Below are positions 1 through 11,868 of a DNA stretch of 64,000 nucleotides, in pieces (the first letter of the stretch is position 1; every line of letters starts with the position of its first letter). The position numbers were made by a program, and so were the translations under genes. The stretch is taken from contig VSDK01007138.1 of assembly GCA_009767595.1 (NCBI GenBank), forward strand, positions 47,689-111,688. Direction: 5' to 3'. The DNA comes from Symbiodinium kawagutii (Eukaryota; Sar; Dinophyceae; Suessiales; Symbiodiniaceae). The notes beneath the pieces were generated by a model. It worked only from the letters and a program-made list of their open reading frames with translations, made no database searches and was not told the DNA's origin.

Positions 1-116
1 GCCAATTTTTTAACCACTGGTTCCTGAGGTTCCTGAACACCTACCATGTATTTAACACACACATCGGGATTGAGCTAGTCACCTCCTGCGCATCGCTGAG
101 GCATGGCACGTGAACA

Positions 117-262
117 GCTCCGCCGTCGCAACGCCTGAGCCGCGCGACACCTGAGCCACGGACGGGGAGCTACCGTGGAATCGCCACGCGGCCGATGGAC
201 GTCGTGGTGATCTTCGTGAGCTTCGTTGAGCTGCAGAGCTGGCGGAGAGGAAACATGAAATG
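117..262 (+). CDS. Probable exon, Pro/Arg-rich then hydrophobic
   Basis: An open frame runs to a TGA at 261-263. It starts Ser/Arg/Pro-rich (SQRLSRATPEPRTG) and ends with a hydrophobic stretch, MDVVVIFVSFVELQSW, that resembles a membrane segment such as one from a voltage-gated channel; that resemblance is only suggestive. The block is much richer in GC than its surroundings. TGG-type intron sequence follows from about 275. No clear GT donor sits at the end, so the 3' boundary is uncertain. The parent gene is not recognised. Confidence 0.35.
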
Positions 263-493
263 ACGAACTGAAGCAGTTGAGGTGATGATCAAATGACTGG
301 TTGGTGGTGGGTATAACCATTAATAATGGTTGATAATGGGGGATAATAAGCAACAATAAAGGTGAAACAAATAATGGTTCAACAACTGGCTGGTGGTTTC
401 AAACTGGTAGGTTTGGATGCTTAAGCATGGGTTATAACCACTAGTAATGGTAAATGATAGGGGGTAATCACCAACAAGAATGGTTCAACAACT

Positions 494-594
494 GCTGGTT
501 GGTGGTGTGAAACATGTTTTGTATTCCCAAACGTAATCATTAAGAAATGGTTGGTTGACTAATATTGTTCCTAGGGGTTGAAACCACCAACCAG
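494..594. mobile_element. F2 MITE-like element
   Basis: The ends are inverted copies: CTGGTTGGTGGTGTGAA on the left and TTGAAACCACCAACCAG on the right, about 100 bp apart. The inner part, with TGGTTGGTTGACTAATATT, matches the copy at 58445-58542. It has no coding capacity. Confidence 0.65.
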
Positions 595-1560
595 ATGATG
601 AGATGTTGTTATGACACAATCATGTGGATGATTTATTGATTGTCATGTTGATGAATACTTCATCAACATGAATCATGTGTTGATTATTATTCAGAATATT
701 GATAATTGTTCCTGATGATGGATTAATTCATCAACGGAAGTTTACTTGTTGATACTTGTTGATACTTATTGATACTTATGATACAGTTTACTGATACTAG
801 TTGTTCACAATAAATTGATATAGATATAATTGTTACTGTTGAACAACTAGTTGATGAACAACCAGTATGCTTGTTGTTACCACCAACTATTACTGGTATA
901 TATTACTTGAATATCAATAGTTGATACTAGTTGATACCACTTGTTACTGTTGATACTTGTTGTTACCACCAAGCAGTTGATGCTTTCGTTGTTTCTGCTT
1001 GATGTGCCATGGCATGCCAGCCACCAGAGGCGCCCTGTCGCGCAAGCGCTTGCGCGCGGCGCGATCCTGGATCCAGGATTCATCGTGGCGAGGATGAAAA
1101 TGGCGGCAGTTGGGACAAGTTCGAAGTGGTAGGATCTGATGGGGCGATTTTTCACCAGCTTAAGTTGGCTATATTGAAAATACATAGTAGTTGTTGATAC
1201 AGGTCTAATTTTACCTAGTTGTTCTGGTTGCTCATCAAGCTGATAACCATTTTGACAGGCGAACAACGGCTGGTATGGCGATGAATCACAGCTGGATCAC
1301 CCGTCCTCCAGGTATCCTCCACCCAGCGGGCTCGCATCCTCACGCCTCCTGGCTGAGCTGTTGCTGCCATGTTGGGCCGTTGCACATCCTTGAGGGTAGC
1401 CCTGTTAGAGTCGTCAGAGGTTGAACCAAAGCAAAAATCTGCACTTCATGGACTACTGACCACCATGTGGTGATTATGCCAGTATGATTGGCATATGAAA
1501 TATGTCACTTTCACGAGTTTAGGCTCATGATTGGTGAAACTAGGTTCAAAACATATCGCA
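595..1560. other. Intron-like DNA with two GC-rich islands
   Basis: Mostly AT-rich sequence with many short TTGATACTT and TGATGA words. Two GC-rich islands, about 1010-1130 and 1290-1400, have open + strand frames (for example ALARGAILDPGF in the first). They could be exons, but splice sites and frame are not decisive. Confidence 0.4.
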
Positions 1561-1567
1561 ACATAGC

Positions 1568-1718
1568 TGCACATGTAAGAATAAATGCACACATGTCACA
1601 TACATGTCATGTAAATCACTAATTGCGTAATACATTACACAATCCTGCACATGTAAGTATACATGCGCAGATGTCACATACATGTCATGTAACACTAAAT
1701 ACGTAATACATTACATCA
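1568..1718. repeat. Two-copy tandem repeat, about 80 bp
   Basis: Two diverged copies carry the words GCACATGTAAG, ATGTCACATACATGTCATGTAA and GCGTAATACATTACA (second copy ACGTAATACATTACA). Copy one starts near 1568 and copy two near 1648. It is AT-rich and non-coding. Confidence 0.7.
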
Positions 1719-2002
1719 CTACATCTTTTTGCACATTTATGCATCCTGAATCAATCCCTGATCATTATGCGATGCTGGAGGTTTTGTTCTATGGCATACA
1801 AAGTTTGTTCCCGCCAGTAAATCCCCCCAGCCAACTCTGACTGCAGCTTGAGTGGTCGTTTCATAGAGCTGGTGATGGTAAAAACACTTGCATGGTGGTT
1901 TCTTAGGCCATTGGGAACACAAAAAAAATGGTGGGTTTACCAACTAATGCCGTTGCTTCAATAGGAGAGAATAACCATCAATTGTAGGGGATATACAAAT
2001 AG

Positions 2003-2100
2003 AAGTACCCCCCGCAAGTTATGGGTGGTTTTGTACTATAGATGATTGATAAAGTGGATGATAGCGGGGGGGTCCCCAAACTGACTGAAGAAACCACTCG
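2003..2100. mobile_element. Degenerate F1 MITE-like element
   Basis: It keeps the F1 order of parts: GTACCCCCC near the left end, a tract like TGGTTTATTATAG, GGATGAT, then GGGGTCCCC and a right end GAAACCACT. It has diverged more than most copies. Confidence 0.4.
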
Positions 2101-2124
2101 TTCAAGGTTGAACGCATCATTTGG

Positions 2125-2589
2125 TTGGCCACCTCCAGCAAGTTGATTTGGCAGGAATTGGATAGGCCTGAGGCTGAAGTCATCAAGTTGCAATACCGGG
2201 TTTTCAAACAACCAGTGCAACCACCGCACAACGGTTTTGCTGTCACACCCATGTCAATGGTTGAGACGGGACCCTTGGCATCTCCACTTTTCTTGACAAC
2301 AGGCATTTTTGTTATATCATTGTTTAACCATTGAGATACCGTTATATACCTAGGCCATTTGGTTCTTGGTATCTCCGCTTTTGCATCACCATCGTGTTTC
2401 CAGTATCTAGCACCCCATCAGCCAATCGCCACCAAAGTTCCAACCCTGAGGCGCGCAAAATTGGCGCTCGAGAAAAGATTACATGAGGCAAACAGCAGGG
2501 GAGGCGCAGTTGAATTGTTGAGAAGTAGTGATTATTACCTGTGGTTGGAATATGTGGCACCCATGTATGGAGTTTATATTGTTGTATAG
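2125..2589 (+). other. Coding-like stretch, possibly two exons
   Basis: Two open + strand frames occur here: 2125-2334 (with LIWQELDRPEAEVIKLQYRV) and 2359-2589 (with ATKVPTLRRAKLALEKRLHE). The second has a good acceptor, TTTCCAG, near 2402. Composition is protein-like, but frames on the other strand are open too. No family was recognised. Confidence 0.25.
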
Positions 2590-2805
2590 TGTGAAGTTTT
2601 TAGTGGCTAATGGGAGCCAGACTCTCAACGACGAAGTTTCATCAACCCAGCCATAAGCCACCATTCGAAAGAGCAGTAGAATCAGAATTTGCAAGCAGGT
2701 TTGGGGTGCATGGCCTGTGCACCCGTGACAATTGGATGGGTGTTCATCGCAGTTCACTTGGTTTGTAACTGTTGAGCCATCGTTAACCATTATTGACCAT
2801 CATTA

Positions 2806-2890
2806 GCTCCATTAGTGACTCCTATATTAGCTCCATTGGTGACTTCAATATTAGCTCCATTGGTGACTCCAATATGAACTCCATTGCAGG
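2806..2890. repeat. Short tandem repeat, about 24 bp unit
   Basis: Three to four copies of a unit close to TATTAGCTCCATTGGTGACT. The unit length is a multiple of three, so it creates a spurious repetitive minus-strand ORF. Confidence 0.7.
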
Positions 2891-3333
2891 ATAGGTACAA
2901 GTACCAGTTGAGTGGTACTGCTGTACCCGCATACAACCATCCTGCAGTAGATGCGGAAGTTATTGGGCCATTTGCTGGCACCTCATCTAATTTTGGTCGT
3001 CAATCATGGTCAATCCTTTGAACCAAGCCATGGGTTGATCCTGTCCCTGGTGAACAGTTCAACCGAAAGGTGTACCGGTTTGTCCGCAACCTTTTTTCGC
3101 GTTGGTTGGTCTTGAATCTTGACCCACTGTAGTTGGCTGACCTTGGATTTGAATATGTTGTGATGGATTCCCCCTTACAGATCTTACAGTGTCCACTCAT
3201 TGACGCGTTGCCAATGATCAGAATCCGCGCGATATCCATTCCAATCAACACAAATATGGCGCAAAAGTAATGATTTGTACAATGATAGATAATAGTAAGT
3301 AATGAATGAATGAGCATTACGTTTTTCTAATCA

Positions 3334-3650
3334 TTGACATGTTGCGAAGCATTCTCGATCCGGCTGTCAGTCAAGGGCCCCTGTATCCAAGCTGTTCACA
3401 CCGGTCTTGTTTATGAGCTACAAAATTTGAAACCGGCAAAGTATGAACAAAGATGTCCGGCACCTAAGTCGGTCTCAGAGGTCTCACGAATGAATATGAA
3501 TGATGTGAGTGATGGTCCAAGCCGCAATGATCATTTGCAACGTCGACTGCAGGAGTTCTCTGTCTGGTGGCGGGAAGGAAAGGCGCACGTTCCCGCGCAG
3601 CTTGCTGCAGGATTGAAAGGAAATCATCCATCAGACTGGCAGCGATTTTT
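3334..3650 (+). CDS. Unidentified coding-like block
   Basis: A + strand frame stays open for more than 100 codons before running into a CATCAATCATC repeat tract. Its composition is protein-like, with mixed charged residues and Trp (LQRRLQEFSVWWREGKAHVP near 3537-3596). Upstream segments include VKGPCIQAVHTGLVYELQ. The exon limits are not clear and it may contain an intron. No family was recognised. Confidence 0.4.
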
Positions 3651-4304
3651 CAGATTTGTTGTGTTTTGTTTGTTTGTAACGGTTTCTTGGCCATCAATCA
3701 TTCATCAATCATCCGTCAATCATCCATCAATCATTCATCAATCATCATCCATCAAGCATCCATAGCCAGAAGTCATGATAATCTGAACGGTTTCTTGGCC
3801 ACAAGAATTCCCATCGAAGTCGCAGCGCTATGATTCGCGGCACCCAACTTTCAACAATCACTGGATTTGCCAACTGGATCATCCCAAGGCATCCAAAGGT
3901 GCGTCGGCCTTGATGCCCGCCGTTGGCAACCAGGTGTAAGCACCATGAACCCCGTGATGTGGCGTATTGTCAGTGGTAATAAGCTATTGTAAGCTGTTGC
4001 ATCACATGGCATCAACCATTTTTAACCAGAATTGATCTTTACATGAAGCAGTACTGGGCATCAATGACGCGGAAGACATTGTACACATGAACCATCACAA
4101 CGTTGTATGAACCATGGTCGTAGGAGCCATCATGAACCCTTATCGACTACTAGTCGCTAGTGCGAACCAACGCGAGCGATCACGATTGACTGTTAGCAAC
4201 TGGACTTATCAGGACATTAATCATCAGTAATGAGTATCCTGCTAGATCCATATTAATGCACCGCCCCAAGTTTCATCATAAATAACTGCTGATTTACCAT
4301 CCAA

Positions 4305-4412
4305 TGGTGGCTTCTCAAAATACAGGTACCCCTAAATCATCCAAATTATAAACCATGTATAGTGATAAACCAACCATTTTTTGGGTTCCCAATTTAAAGA
4401 AACAGACACATA
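4305..4412. mobile_element. F1 MITE-like element
   Basis: The left end is TGGTGGCTTCTCAAAATA, followed by GGTACCCCTAAATCATCC. The right half, AAACCAACCATTTTTTGGG and TTCCC, is typical of F1. The right terminus has decayed (AAAGAAACAGACA). Confidence 0.65.
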
Positions 4413-4989
4413 TAGGGAGTTATGAGTTATGAGTATGAATTTAACATTACCCATGATTCTCCATCATCGGCAACTCTCCGAACCGCAGGTGCCCCTACCA
4501 GAATACACTCAGCGCAGAGTTCTGTACTCTTCTCAGTGCACAAGAGCGAGGGCGAGTCCTGTGTACTGGTTGGTTGATGGTTGATAAATCGCTTACTTAA
4601 CCACTACCATTGATCACTTACCAACCATTAGCCAACCATTCATGATCATTCATTAGAAACTTCAGGCCTACTGAACGGACTACTTGGCTGAATAAACAAA
4701 ACACACCCAATTGCCAATGTTGGATGATTGCCAGGTTGCTTGTCAGTACGCCACTAGCTTTCGCTTGGCAGTACGCAACTAGCTTCTGAGTTGCTTGTTT
4801 CCTTCCCCACGGTTGGTTTGTGTTACCTTTACCCTTTTGTTACCCTTAGTTACTATGATTTGTTTATTTTCCCATGAAAAACTTGAGGTTCTTAATCAAT
4901 GTGGCTCTACCCTGGGTGAATTTTCCTCTCTGTCTACAACCGGCTTGGCCATGAAATGACTGGAGTTCTACCCTGCGATGATGTTGTTT

Positions 4990-5155
4990 CCCACTTGGAT
5001 GTGTGGCTGGGATGCAGGGTTAGCTGGACCAGTGGACATGACACATCCAGCTCCAACTGGTGGCTGCAACCTCTCCGCTGAGGTGGTGGGATCACAAGCC
5101 AAAGCTGCCCTTCGAACTGCAGATCCTCTCGAGAAGCAAGGACCACTCGCTAGCT
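4990..5155 (+). CDS. Coding-like block, unidentified
   Basis: A + strand frame is open from about 4995 to a TGA at 5154-5156, reading GLAGPVDMTHPAPTGGCNLS and then an Ala/Glu/Lys-rich part. The minus strand is also open here, so strand is inferred from the + orientation of nearby exons. No family was recognised. Confidence 0.3.
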
Positions 5156-6451
5156 GAATTCTTTTGTGTTTCGGGTTGGTTCAGGACAATGACAATGATC
5201 CAGTAAGAAGCCTCGAAATTTCCAGTGAATGGTCATTGATGTTTGGTTAATGGGTCGTAAATGGTGGAAGGTAATTGTTAATTTACCCATTAGCTAGGCA
5301 TTTTTACCTTCCATTTGCCAGCCGAAACCTTACAGAGGCCTGCTGTGAGCGGTGGATATCATGAGTTTTGGGAAGATGTACATCATGTTTGCTGAAATCC
5401 ATACCCACAACAGACGTTTCTGCATGCATGCCATGTTAGGGCCAAGACCATGTCATTCTAAAGAAATGTCGCAACGATTTGAAAGCACACAGATCAACCC
5501 AGATTAATTTAGATTAGTTAACCTAGATTAATCTGTAACCCAAAAACAAAAAGAATAAACAGAACAAACAAAGTTTCGAAAACTAGTCTGATCTCTGGAC
5601 TGGTTGCCCAACTGGGTTTTTTTGTTCTTTGGTTTTCGCTAGGTTTTCATGTGGAATTAATCTGGATTACAGTAATCCTGGGATGGTTCTTGGGAGAAAG
5701 GCCAGGTCATCATAGCGAGAAATGTACCACTTTCCTGGTGGTCTTCCAACCCTGGCCAGTGTGAACTGCCCCAGTCTGGGTGAGTACTTTCACTTTTTGC
5801 TGGGATTGACTTCGCAAGAGGATTAGTTACTGATTGTAATCCCTATTAACTAATTGGCCGACCCGTAGATTGTGAATGTCTCTTGATGGTTGATAGCTGC
5901 AAATCCTTGGTGTAGTTTCCTTGCTCTTGGTCAGAATGAATGCAGTATTGAAATGAATCTTGACCATAAATAATCACAATTGCCAATAATGATTGATTAG
6001 TTAAGAATTTGCCACAAGAGGCAAGAAAACCACTCACAGAACCACAATTGGTAGCCTGCCTATGAAAGAATTCCAAAGTCTAATTGAGAGTAGCGCGCTT
6101 TTTGTTGCAAAATGAGCGGCAGCGGGCAAGCGAATCATTTCATGCAATGAGCTCCAAGTGCTGGTTTGTTTACGACAGCATTTTGAACAGATGGTTAATG
6201 AATCGGTACGTTGAGGGGGGAAGACCGAGAAACGGTAAATTGGGGAAATACAAGAAGGTAAACACAACTCAAAGTAAGCGCTCTAAGAACTCAACTATGA
6301 AATACTATAAACTCCTTTCTTTGGATGATGTAAACCTATAAGATACCATGTAGGCTCCTGGAAGAATGCTTTAAAATACCATAAACTCAACATTTATATC
6401 ATAAAATATCATGAAATACTATCAGCTCACCCAGCTCAGCATACCTCGCAG

Positions 6452-6562
6452 TTGTTCTCCAGGACCGGGTGCGAATCTTCGACGAGAAGTTCCTGTACCT
6501 TCAGCGCATTGTCAAGGCGCGGTTGGAAAGCAGCTGCACAAGGGACTGGGGACCCTGCAATG
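6452..6562 (+). CDS. Exon of an unidentified gene
   Basis: It starts after an ACCTCGCAG acceptor and ends at a GTAAGG donor. The only frame open across it reads VVLQDRVRIFDEKFLYLQRI followed by VKARLESSCTRDWGPCN. It looks helical and charged. TGG-type sequence follows the donor and CCA-type sequence precedes the next exon at 7398. It ends in phase 1, so an unseen exon may lie between it and 7398. No family was recognised. Confidence 0.6.
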
Positions 6563-7241
6563 GTAAGGTTTGGTGGTGGAAAATATCCGGGATTTTTTAG
6601 GGACGTATAGGAAATGTATATGGTTTTAGAAATTGAGGTATGACCATGAGTTGACTAATGGATCATGATGGTTGATATGCCTTTGCCTATTTTACGGATG
6701 TCTAGGGAATGTATGCAGTATTTTTAGGGATTTTACTGAGATCACAAGGGAATCGCCAAGAAAATAGGCACCAAGAAGAAGCAACAGAAATAGGTATGAT
6801 GAAGGGCTATGATTAGGCAACAAAAATGTTGGTGTACCTCATGATACTTGCCTATTGCTGTTGATTGTTTACCACCAAGCAATCATGAATGGTTCAGCTT
6901 GGTGTCTCCCATGAATCATTGTTTTGGTGGTATGGATTTATAATGTTGAAGTAAAACTATGACCATAGCTCTTGGTTCTTGGCGATTTTGATGCCAATCA
7001 TTGACGATGAAATTATCCTCAGCATGCCTCAGAATAATTATTGTTTATTTGCCCATCATGAAACATCATCCATCATCATTCATGAACCCATTTACCATCA
7101 TTAGAAATTAAAAACTTCATCCACCGTCATTGATTAACCATCATTAGCTCATTAACCATCATTCATCCACCATTGTGAACCACCGTCAAGCATCATGAAC
7201 GCTTATTGATTAACTATCGTTAACTATCATCAAGCATCATA

Positions 7242-7355
7242 TGGCTGTGGGTCAAAACCCTGTACCCCTGGTTCCCCTATCATTGACCATTGGTTCCCTT
7301 ATTATTGGTTGGTCATTATAAGCCATTATTGATGGTTAATATTGACCCACAGCCA
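7242..7355. mobile_element. F3 MITE-like element with 14-bp inverted ends
   Basis: The ends are perfect inverted repeats, TGGCTGTGGGTCAA and TTGACCCACAGCCA, in an ATA/TAT context. The inner part reads GTACCCCTGGTTCCCCTATC. It ends 42 bp upstream of the acceptor of the exon at 7398, in the CCA orientation. Confidence 0.8.
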
Positions 7356-7397
7356 TATGGGTTGGCCTTTCTATAGGTTGATTGCCTCGGCTGGCAG

Positions 7398-7463
7398 GCC
7401 CGACGTGAGCGGCGCAAGGCCAAAGCCGCCGAGTGGACGGAGGGGCGACAGGGGAAGTCTTAG
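7398..7463 (+). CDS. Basic, Lys/Arg/Glu-rich exon ending in a stop
   Basis: After a GGCTGGCAG acceptor the frame reads ARRERRKAKAAEWTEGRQGK and S, then TAG at 7461-7463. It is either a terminal exon or one with a donor just before the stop. The helical, charged sequence resembles the blocks at 8504 and 9368, so all three may belong to one coiled-coil protein. CCA-rich intron lies before it and TGG-rich DNA after it. Confidence 0.55.
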   Translation, partial: ARRERRKAKAAEWTEGRQGKS

Positions 7464-8503
7464 GCGAATGATGGGTGGCTATGGTCAGTTGGTGGTTGAT
7501 ACTGGCTGATCGAAGATGGTGAACTATGGTTAAGCTTGATTTTTGGGCTGATGAATTCTGATCAATGATAGTTGACTATGGTGGTTTCATGGGTTCATGA
7601 TGGTTCATGATGGTTGATACTCTGGTATTCTGTAGTTAATGAACGGGTAGATGGTCAATGTCACTGCTATGAGGTCTATCCAACCTTCAAAAGTTGGCGA
7701 ACTGGTCGTTGAGGATGGCTGGAGTACAGGGTTTTATTAGACAACCATATGTCTAATGATGGGTTAACAGGCTGGTTAGTGATGATTGATACTGATAAGT
7801 CAATGGTACATTGGTGGTTTACTAGGCTGCTTGGTACTACATCGTTGATAATGGCCAGCTGATGGCTAACTGATGGTTGCTTGATGGCTGCTTGATGCTT
7901 CATAACGGTGGATCATGGAGAATTTGCGGTTTCTGATGGTAGTAGTGCATCAGTGGCTCCCAATGGTGACTACGGTGCATGTAAATGCTATGGATCATTG
8001 TCCAATGAGATGATTTGACAATGGATGGTAATGCTTAGTCGTGAAGGACAAACGGATTGCGTTAGTGAATGAAATCATCTATGAGTTACTAGTTGCATCA
8101 ATGGATAGTGGTGGACCCTGGCTATAAGGAATGATATGGATAGTAATGCTTAGTAGCGACAGATAAATGGATCATGTTATTGCTGGTGGAGTCATGTGTT
8201 CTTGTCCATTCCTTTTGTGATGTTTCTCAGTTTGGCAGGCGCTGGCTAGTTGAAAGCAGGACTGGGCATTTGAAAAGATGGCAATCAACTACTGATGTTT
8301 ATCTTGAACTAATCATGAAAAAACATATTAACTAATCAACTGCTATCTTGAACTAATCAACTACTATATTGAACTACTAACATGGCTTTGTTCAATTCTT
8401 TTCACATCTGTTTCAACGAGGGGGATTGGCTCAAAGGCGCCTGGTTTTTCACCACCTCACAGCGTGGGTGCACGTTTGACTGTGTGCCCCGTTCGTCTCA
8501 CAG

Positions 8504-8551
8504 GAGCGGAAGCAAATTCTGCAAGAGAGGCGACAAAGACTGGGACATTGG
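8504..8551 (+). CDS. Short coiled-coil exon
   Basis: A TCTCACAG acceptor precedes a 16-codon frame, ERKQILQERRQRLGHW, followed by a GTTGAT donor. An overlapping open frame from 8382 (with GAWFFTTSQRGCTF) is an alternative reading. The Glu/Arg/Gln pattern matches the exons at 7398 and 9368. Confidence 0.45.
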
Positions 8552-9211
8552 GTTGATAATAGGGGATCCATAGCGGATAATAATGGTAATAATAGTGCTT
8601 AATCAATAGTAGACATTGATGATAGTGCTTAATCAATAGGGGATAAGAATCAACATTTGGTTAACAACTATAATCAAACCACAAAACAATGGTGAATAAT
8701 ACTAAGACTGGGACTGGGTTAGTTCGCTTGGCATCCCCGCTTGGCAGGTTACATTCACTTACGTTCACAATGGTGAAAAGTTTGGGTTGATTCAGTCATC
8801 GATGCTTTATCACCATGATGCACTATCTCAATAGCCCCAGCTGACTCTTTTGGTGGAGAACTGGTCGATCGTGGAGCTTTACAATGGTTGCCAACCTGGT
8901 TGGCCAACTTGGTCTAGGCTGGTATCGCAGTCCGGAAGATCACTCAACCAATATCAATCTACTGATTCGTGCGCTTCGATTAATCTATCGGAATATCATT
9001 CCAATATTGTTGTAATCAGCTAGTGCTACTGGAAAGCAATTACCTGGTGTCACCACAACCTGCACCCTACCTAGTTGGTCGATAAAAACCATACCAAGTT
9101 CTAGGAGTTTAGTGCTTGCTTTGGTGCATTGTCCCACCTGTTGCTTCTTCAGTGTGTATTGTACCTACAACTGGTTGCTCAATTTGGTTGACCACCCTTG
9201 ACCACCCCTTT

Positions 9212-9325
9212 TTGGTTTCTTGGAAAAGGGAACCCCACTGATCATCCAGTTGATTTACCATTTATAGTACTGAACCAACCACAATTTTGGGGCTTCCCTA
9301 TGGCTTGAAGGACTGAAACCTCTTC
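9212..9325. mobile_element. Degenerate F1 MITE-like element
   Basis: It retains TGGTTTCTTGGAAAAGGGAACCCC at the left, then ATCATCC, ACCATTTATAGTACTGAACC and GGGGCTTCCC at the right. The ends have drifted. Confidence 0.45.
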
Positions 9326-9367
9326 AACTGACCATCCAACTGACCACCCACTGCACACGTCGGACAG

Positions 9368-9438
9368 GGAGCAGAAGAAAATCGAACGACAACAGAAAGC
9401 TCTGCAGGCGAAGCAGGGAAGCCGCCATGCCAGATCTG
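9368..9438 (+). CDS. Coiled-coil exon
   Basis: After the acceptor CGGACAG the frame reads EQKKIERQQKALQAKQGSRH and AR, strongly helical and charged. A GT donor at 9439 is possible; otherwise the frame stops at about 9450. It is likely part of the same protein as 7398 and 8504. Phase to the neighbouring exons was not resolved. Confidence 0.5.
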
Positions 9439-9774
9439 GTCATTTGCCCTGAACATCATGGCTGTAGCATGCAATGATTCACTCTGATTCACCACCTTTG
9501 TGGACCATCATTTGAAATTCCGCTGTAGACATTCCCTTCATGTGGATATACCATCAGACGGTGTCTAATACTATCACCAAGCGATGATCTTCCTATGGAT
9601 ATCCACTGCTGGTGATAGCATTATTCCCTGGATGATATCAAAGGCTTTAACATTCATATTTAAGCCATTAGCCATGACTACCAGGGAAGAAGAAACTCCT
9701 GACATACACTCTGATTCCATGGTTATTCCCCATGATATTAACAAGTATTTGCCACTATGAACGCTTGTGAATTT

Positions 9775-10018
9775 ATCGACCACTATTAGCCATTATTCAC
9801 CATCATCAACCACCATTCACCACCACTATCATCCACTATTGACCCTTATTAATCCTATTTACCTTTATTCAGCATCATTGATCACTATTGACCTTTATTC
9901 ACCATCATTAATCACTATTAATCCTTATTACCCATTATTAATCACTATTAACCCTTGTTACCCATTATCAACCATTATCAACCTTTATTAGCCATCACTA
10001 CCCACCCATCCGCATGGG
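9775..10018 (+). repeat. CCA-type intronic tract upstream of an exon
   Basis: Over 200 bp of degenerate direct repeats, close to ACCATTATTAACCCTTATTA, made almost wholly of A, C and T on the + strand. It runs straight up to the acceptor of the exon at 10022. It is one of the clearest cases of the 3' half of the intron polarity described in the findings. Confidence 0.75.
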
Positions 10019-10021
10019 TAG

Positions 10022-10111
10022 GCAGTGGCCGGAGCGAAATGTGGCGGTCTCTTGGGCAGTCAGGGCCTCATCGTGGGGCGAGTTGGGGAGGCCTTGCAGG
10101 CCATGGAACTG
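10022..10111 (+). CDS. Exon, Gly/Ala-rich, 30 codons
   Basis: It is bounded by a GGGTAG acceptor and a GTGGTT donor. The frame reads AVAGAKCGGLLGSQGLIVGR and then VGEALQAMEL. Both ends are phase 0. CCA-rich sequence lies upstream and TGG-rich sequence (GGTGATGTTTGGATGGTT) directly downstream. The product is unidentified. Confidence 0.55.
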
Positions 10112-10340
10112 GTGGTTGGAGATGGTGATGTTTGGATGGTTTTATAGGGGATTATGATGGTTTTATAGGGGAGTATAATGGTTAGTAAATCTAACAATAA
10201 GGATAATATGGGATTATAGTCAATTTGGCTCTAACCACTTGGGAGGATTGTACTGTAATGGTTGGTATATAATATAACTTCTTGTGGCTGATTCTACTGC
10301 AATGGTTAGTGGATTTAAGAATGCGGGATACCCCATCTAT

Positions 10341-10452
10341 TTGGTGGTTTCTTAAGATGTGGGTACCCCCCCAGTTATCATCCAGTTTATCAACCATTTA
10401 TAGTACTAAAGCCAATCATTTTTGGGGGACCATATTTTGAGAAACACCCATT
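10341..10452. mobile_element. F1 MITE-like element
   Basis: The left end is TTGGTGGTTTCTTAAGAT and the right end TTTTGAGAAACACCCAT. It contains GGTACCCC, ATCATCC, ACCATTTATAGTACTAA and TTTTTGGGGG in F1 order. ATTTGGT occurs at both borders. Confidence 0.75.
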
Positions 10453-11079
10453 TGGTTGGATCAAGGGATGCTCTGGAAAGCTGCTTCTACCACGAGATTG
10501 TCTTAGACTTATGGTGAATTGCTGAGCGGAATTGCCGGAAGATAGTTGGGATGCCATCATCGGTGAGAACCGGTGCCGCATACTTTGCCACTGGCTATAC
10601 TGTTTGTAAGCCATCCAATGTCGAATAACATCACAATTTAGGTCATGAACATCCCAACACGGAATCTGGTTTGAGGACCTGAAATCAGGGATTGCCAGGG
10701 AGATGGCATGGACAATCATGATGTTAGCAGGGCATGGATATTCATGTCATGAGCAAATTATCATTTTACAAGTTAGAAAACTTGTGATCCAGTGTGACAT
10801 TGGCATTGTAGGTATGTTTGGCAGTAATTTGCTCCTTGTGAGTTGTATCACCACCAAGCTCTTCGTTGAGTACGATATCATCCTTAATCATCACAAACCA
10901 TAGTGCACCACATGATTCCTTGAGGTACTGAACATCATTCCCCAGGTATTACCCACGCATTGACCATGTATTAAGCCTGTCTTCGCGGTGCACTGCCATG
11001 TATTGCCCATCATGTCCCATGCAATAACCATCATTACCGTGTACCAGCCATCATGACCCACGTACCATGAAAAAATCCC

Positions 11080-11215
11080 ATGCCTTGGCGACCATCAATG
11101 CACTCTTCTGCGGCCAAGACTTGGGCTACTTGCTTCCTGACAAGTCGAGCCGCGGCACCCGCGGTACCTGAGGGCCCAGTGTGAGCTGCCGGTGCTCGCC
11201 AAGTGAAAACCAACC
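11080..11215 (+). CDS. GC-rich coding-like island, frame uncertain
   Basis: Two + strand frames are open. One reads ATINALFCGQDLGYLLPDKS; the other reads an Ala/Pro-rich tail, TSRAAAPAVPEGPV, ending in TGA. The second resembles the disordered exons further downstream. Splice sites do not decide between them. Confidence 0.35.
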
Positions 11216-11555
11216 ACGCAGGCTGATATCAGAAGGTGACGACGGTATTCTTCACTGTGGTTGATATTGGGCTAAGCCATCTAAAGAATAGTTATGTAGT
11301 TGGTTCCCAGATTGCATGTTCCAAATTGAAAACTGACTAGCGATGCTCAATTTTTGAAAGTTGGGCCATGTAATTATGTAATTCGCCGTTGGAGCGTATC
11401 AACATGTATCAACTCTAAGAAAACTGGGCGCAACGCGAATCAAATGTGATTCAATCATTTTTGGTTATGTCAAGGGCCTGCGGCGAGGGGCGCTTGATTG
11501 ACCCACTGGCTCATTCGAGAATCAGTGGTTCATCGTCACACTATGGGATGCTATA

Positions 11556-11660
11556 TGGTGGTTTCTCAAAATAGGGGTACCCCCAAATCATCCACTATCA
11601 ATCATCTATAGTAAATAAACCAACCATTTTTGGGGTTCCCCATTTTGAGAAACTCCCATA
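11556..11660. mobile_element. F1 MITE-like element, well preserved
   Basis: The left end is TGGTGGTTTCTCAAAATAGG and the right end CCATTTTGAGAAACTCCCA, flanked by TA on each side. The interior is GTACCCCCAAATCATCC, then TAAACCAACCATTTTTGGGG. It is close to the family consensus. Confidence 0.85.
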
Positions 11661-11667
11661 AAGGTGT

Positions 11668-11868
11668 GTGTGTGTGTGTAAATCAGCTGCTTTACCAAGT
11701 GAAACGAGTCGTGGATTATCTCATGCTGGCGCTGGTTGGCAGAGCTCAGGAGCTCGTTGCGGCTGGTTGCGGGGGGGCGCGATTCGTGACCCTGGCTGCC
11801 TTCTAAAACGGAGGGCGTTTGCCAGCTGCGATGGACATTCTGCTGGTTCAGAGTTGGATGGCCATTGA
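11668..11868 (+). other. Open frame with GC-rich centre, unidentified
   Basis: A 66-codon + strand frame covers a GC-rich core (SSGARCGWLRGGAIRDPGCL). Part of the core echoes the island at 1010-1130 (GCGCGAT followed by GGATTC-like DNA). It may be an exon, but no confident splice sites were seen. Confidence 0.25.
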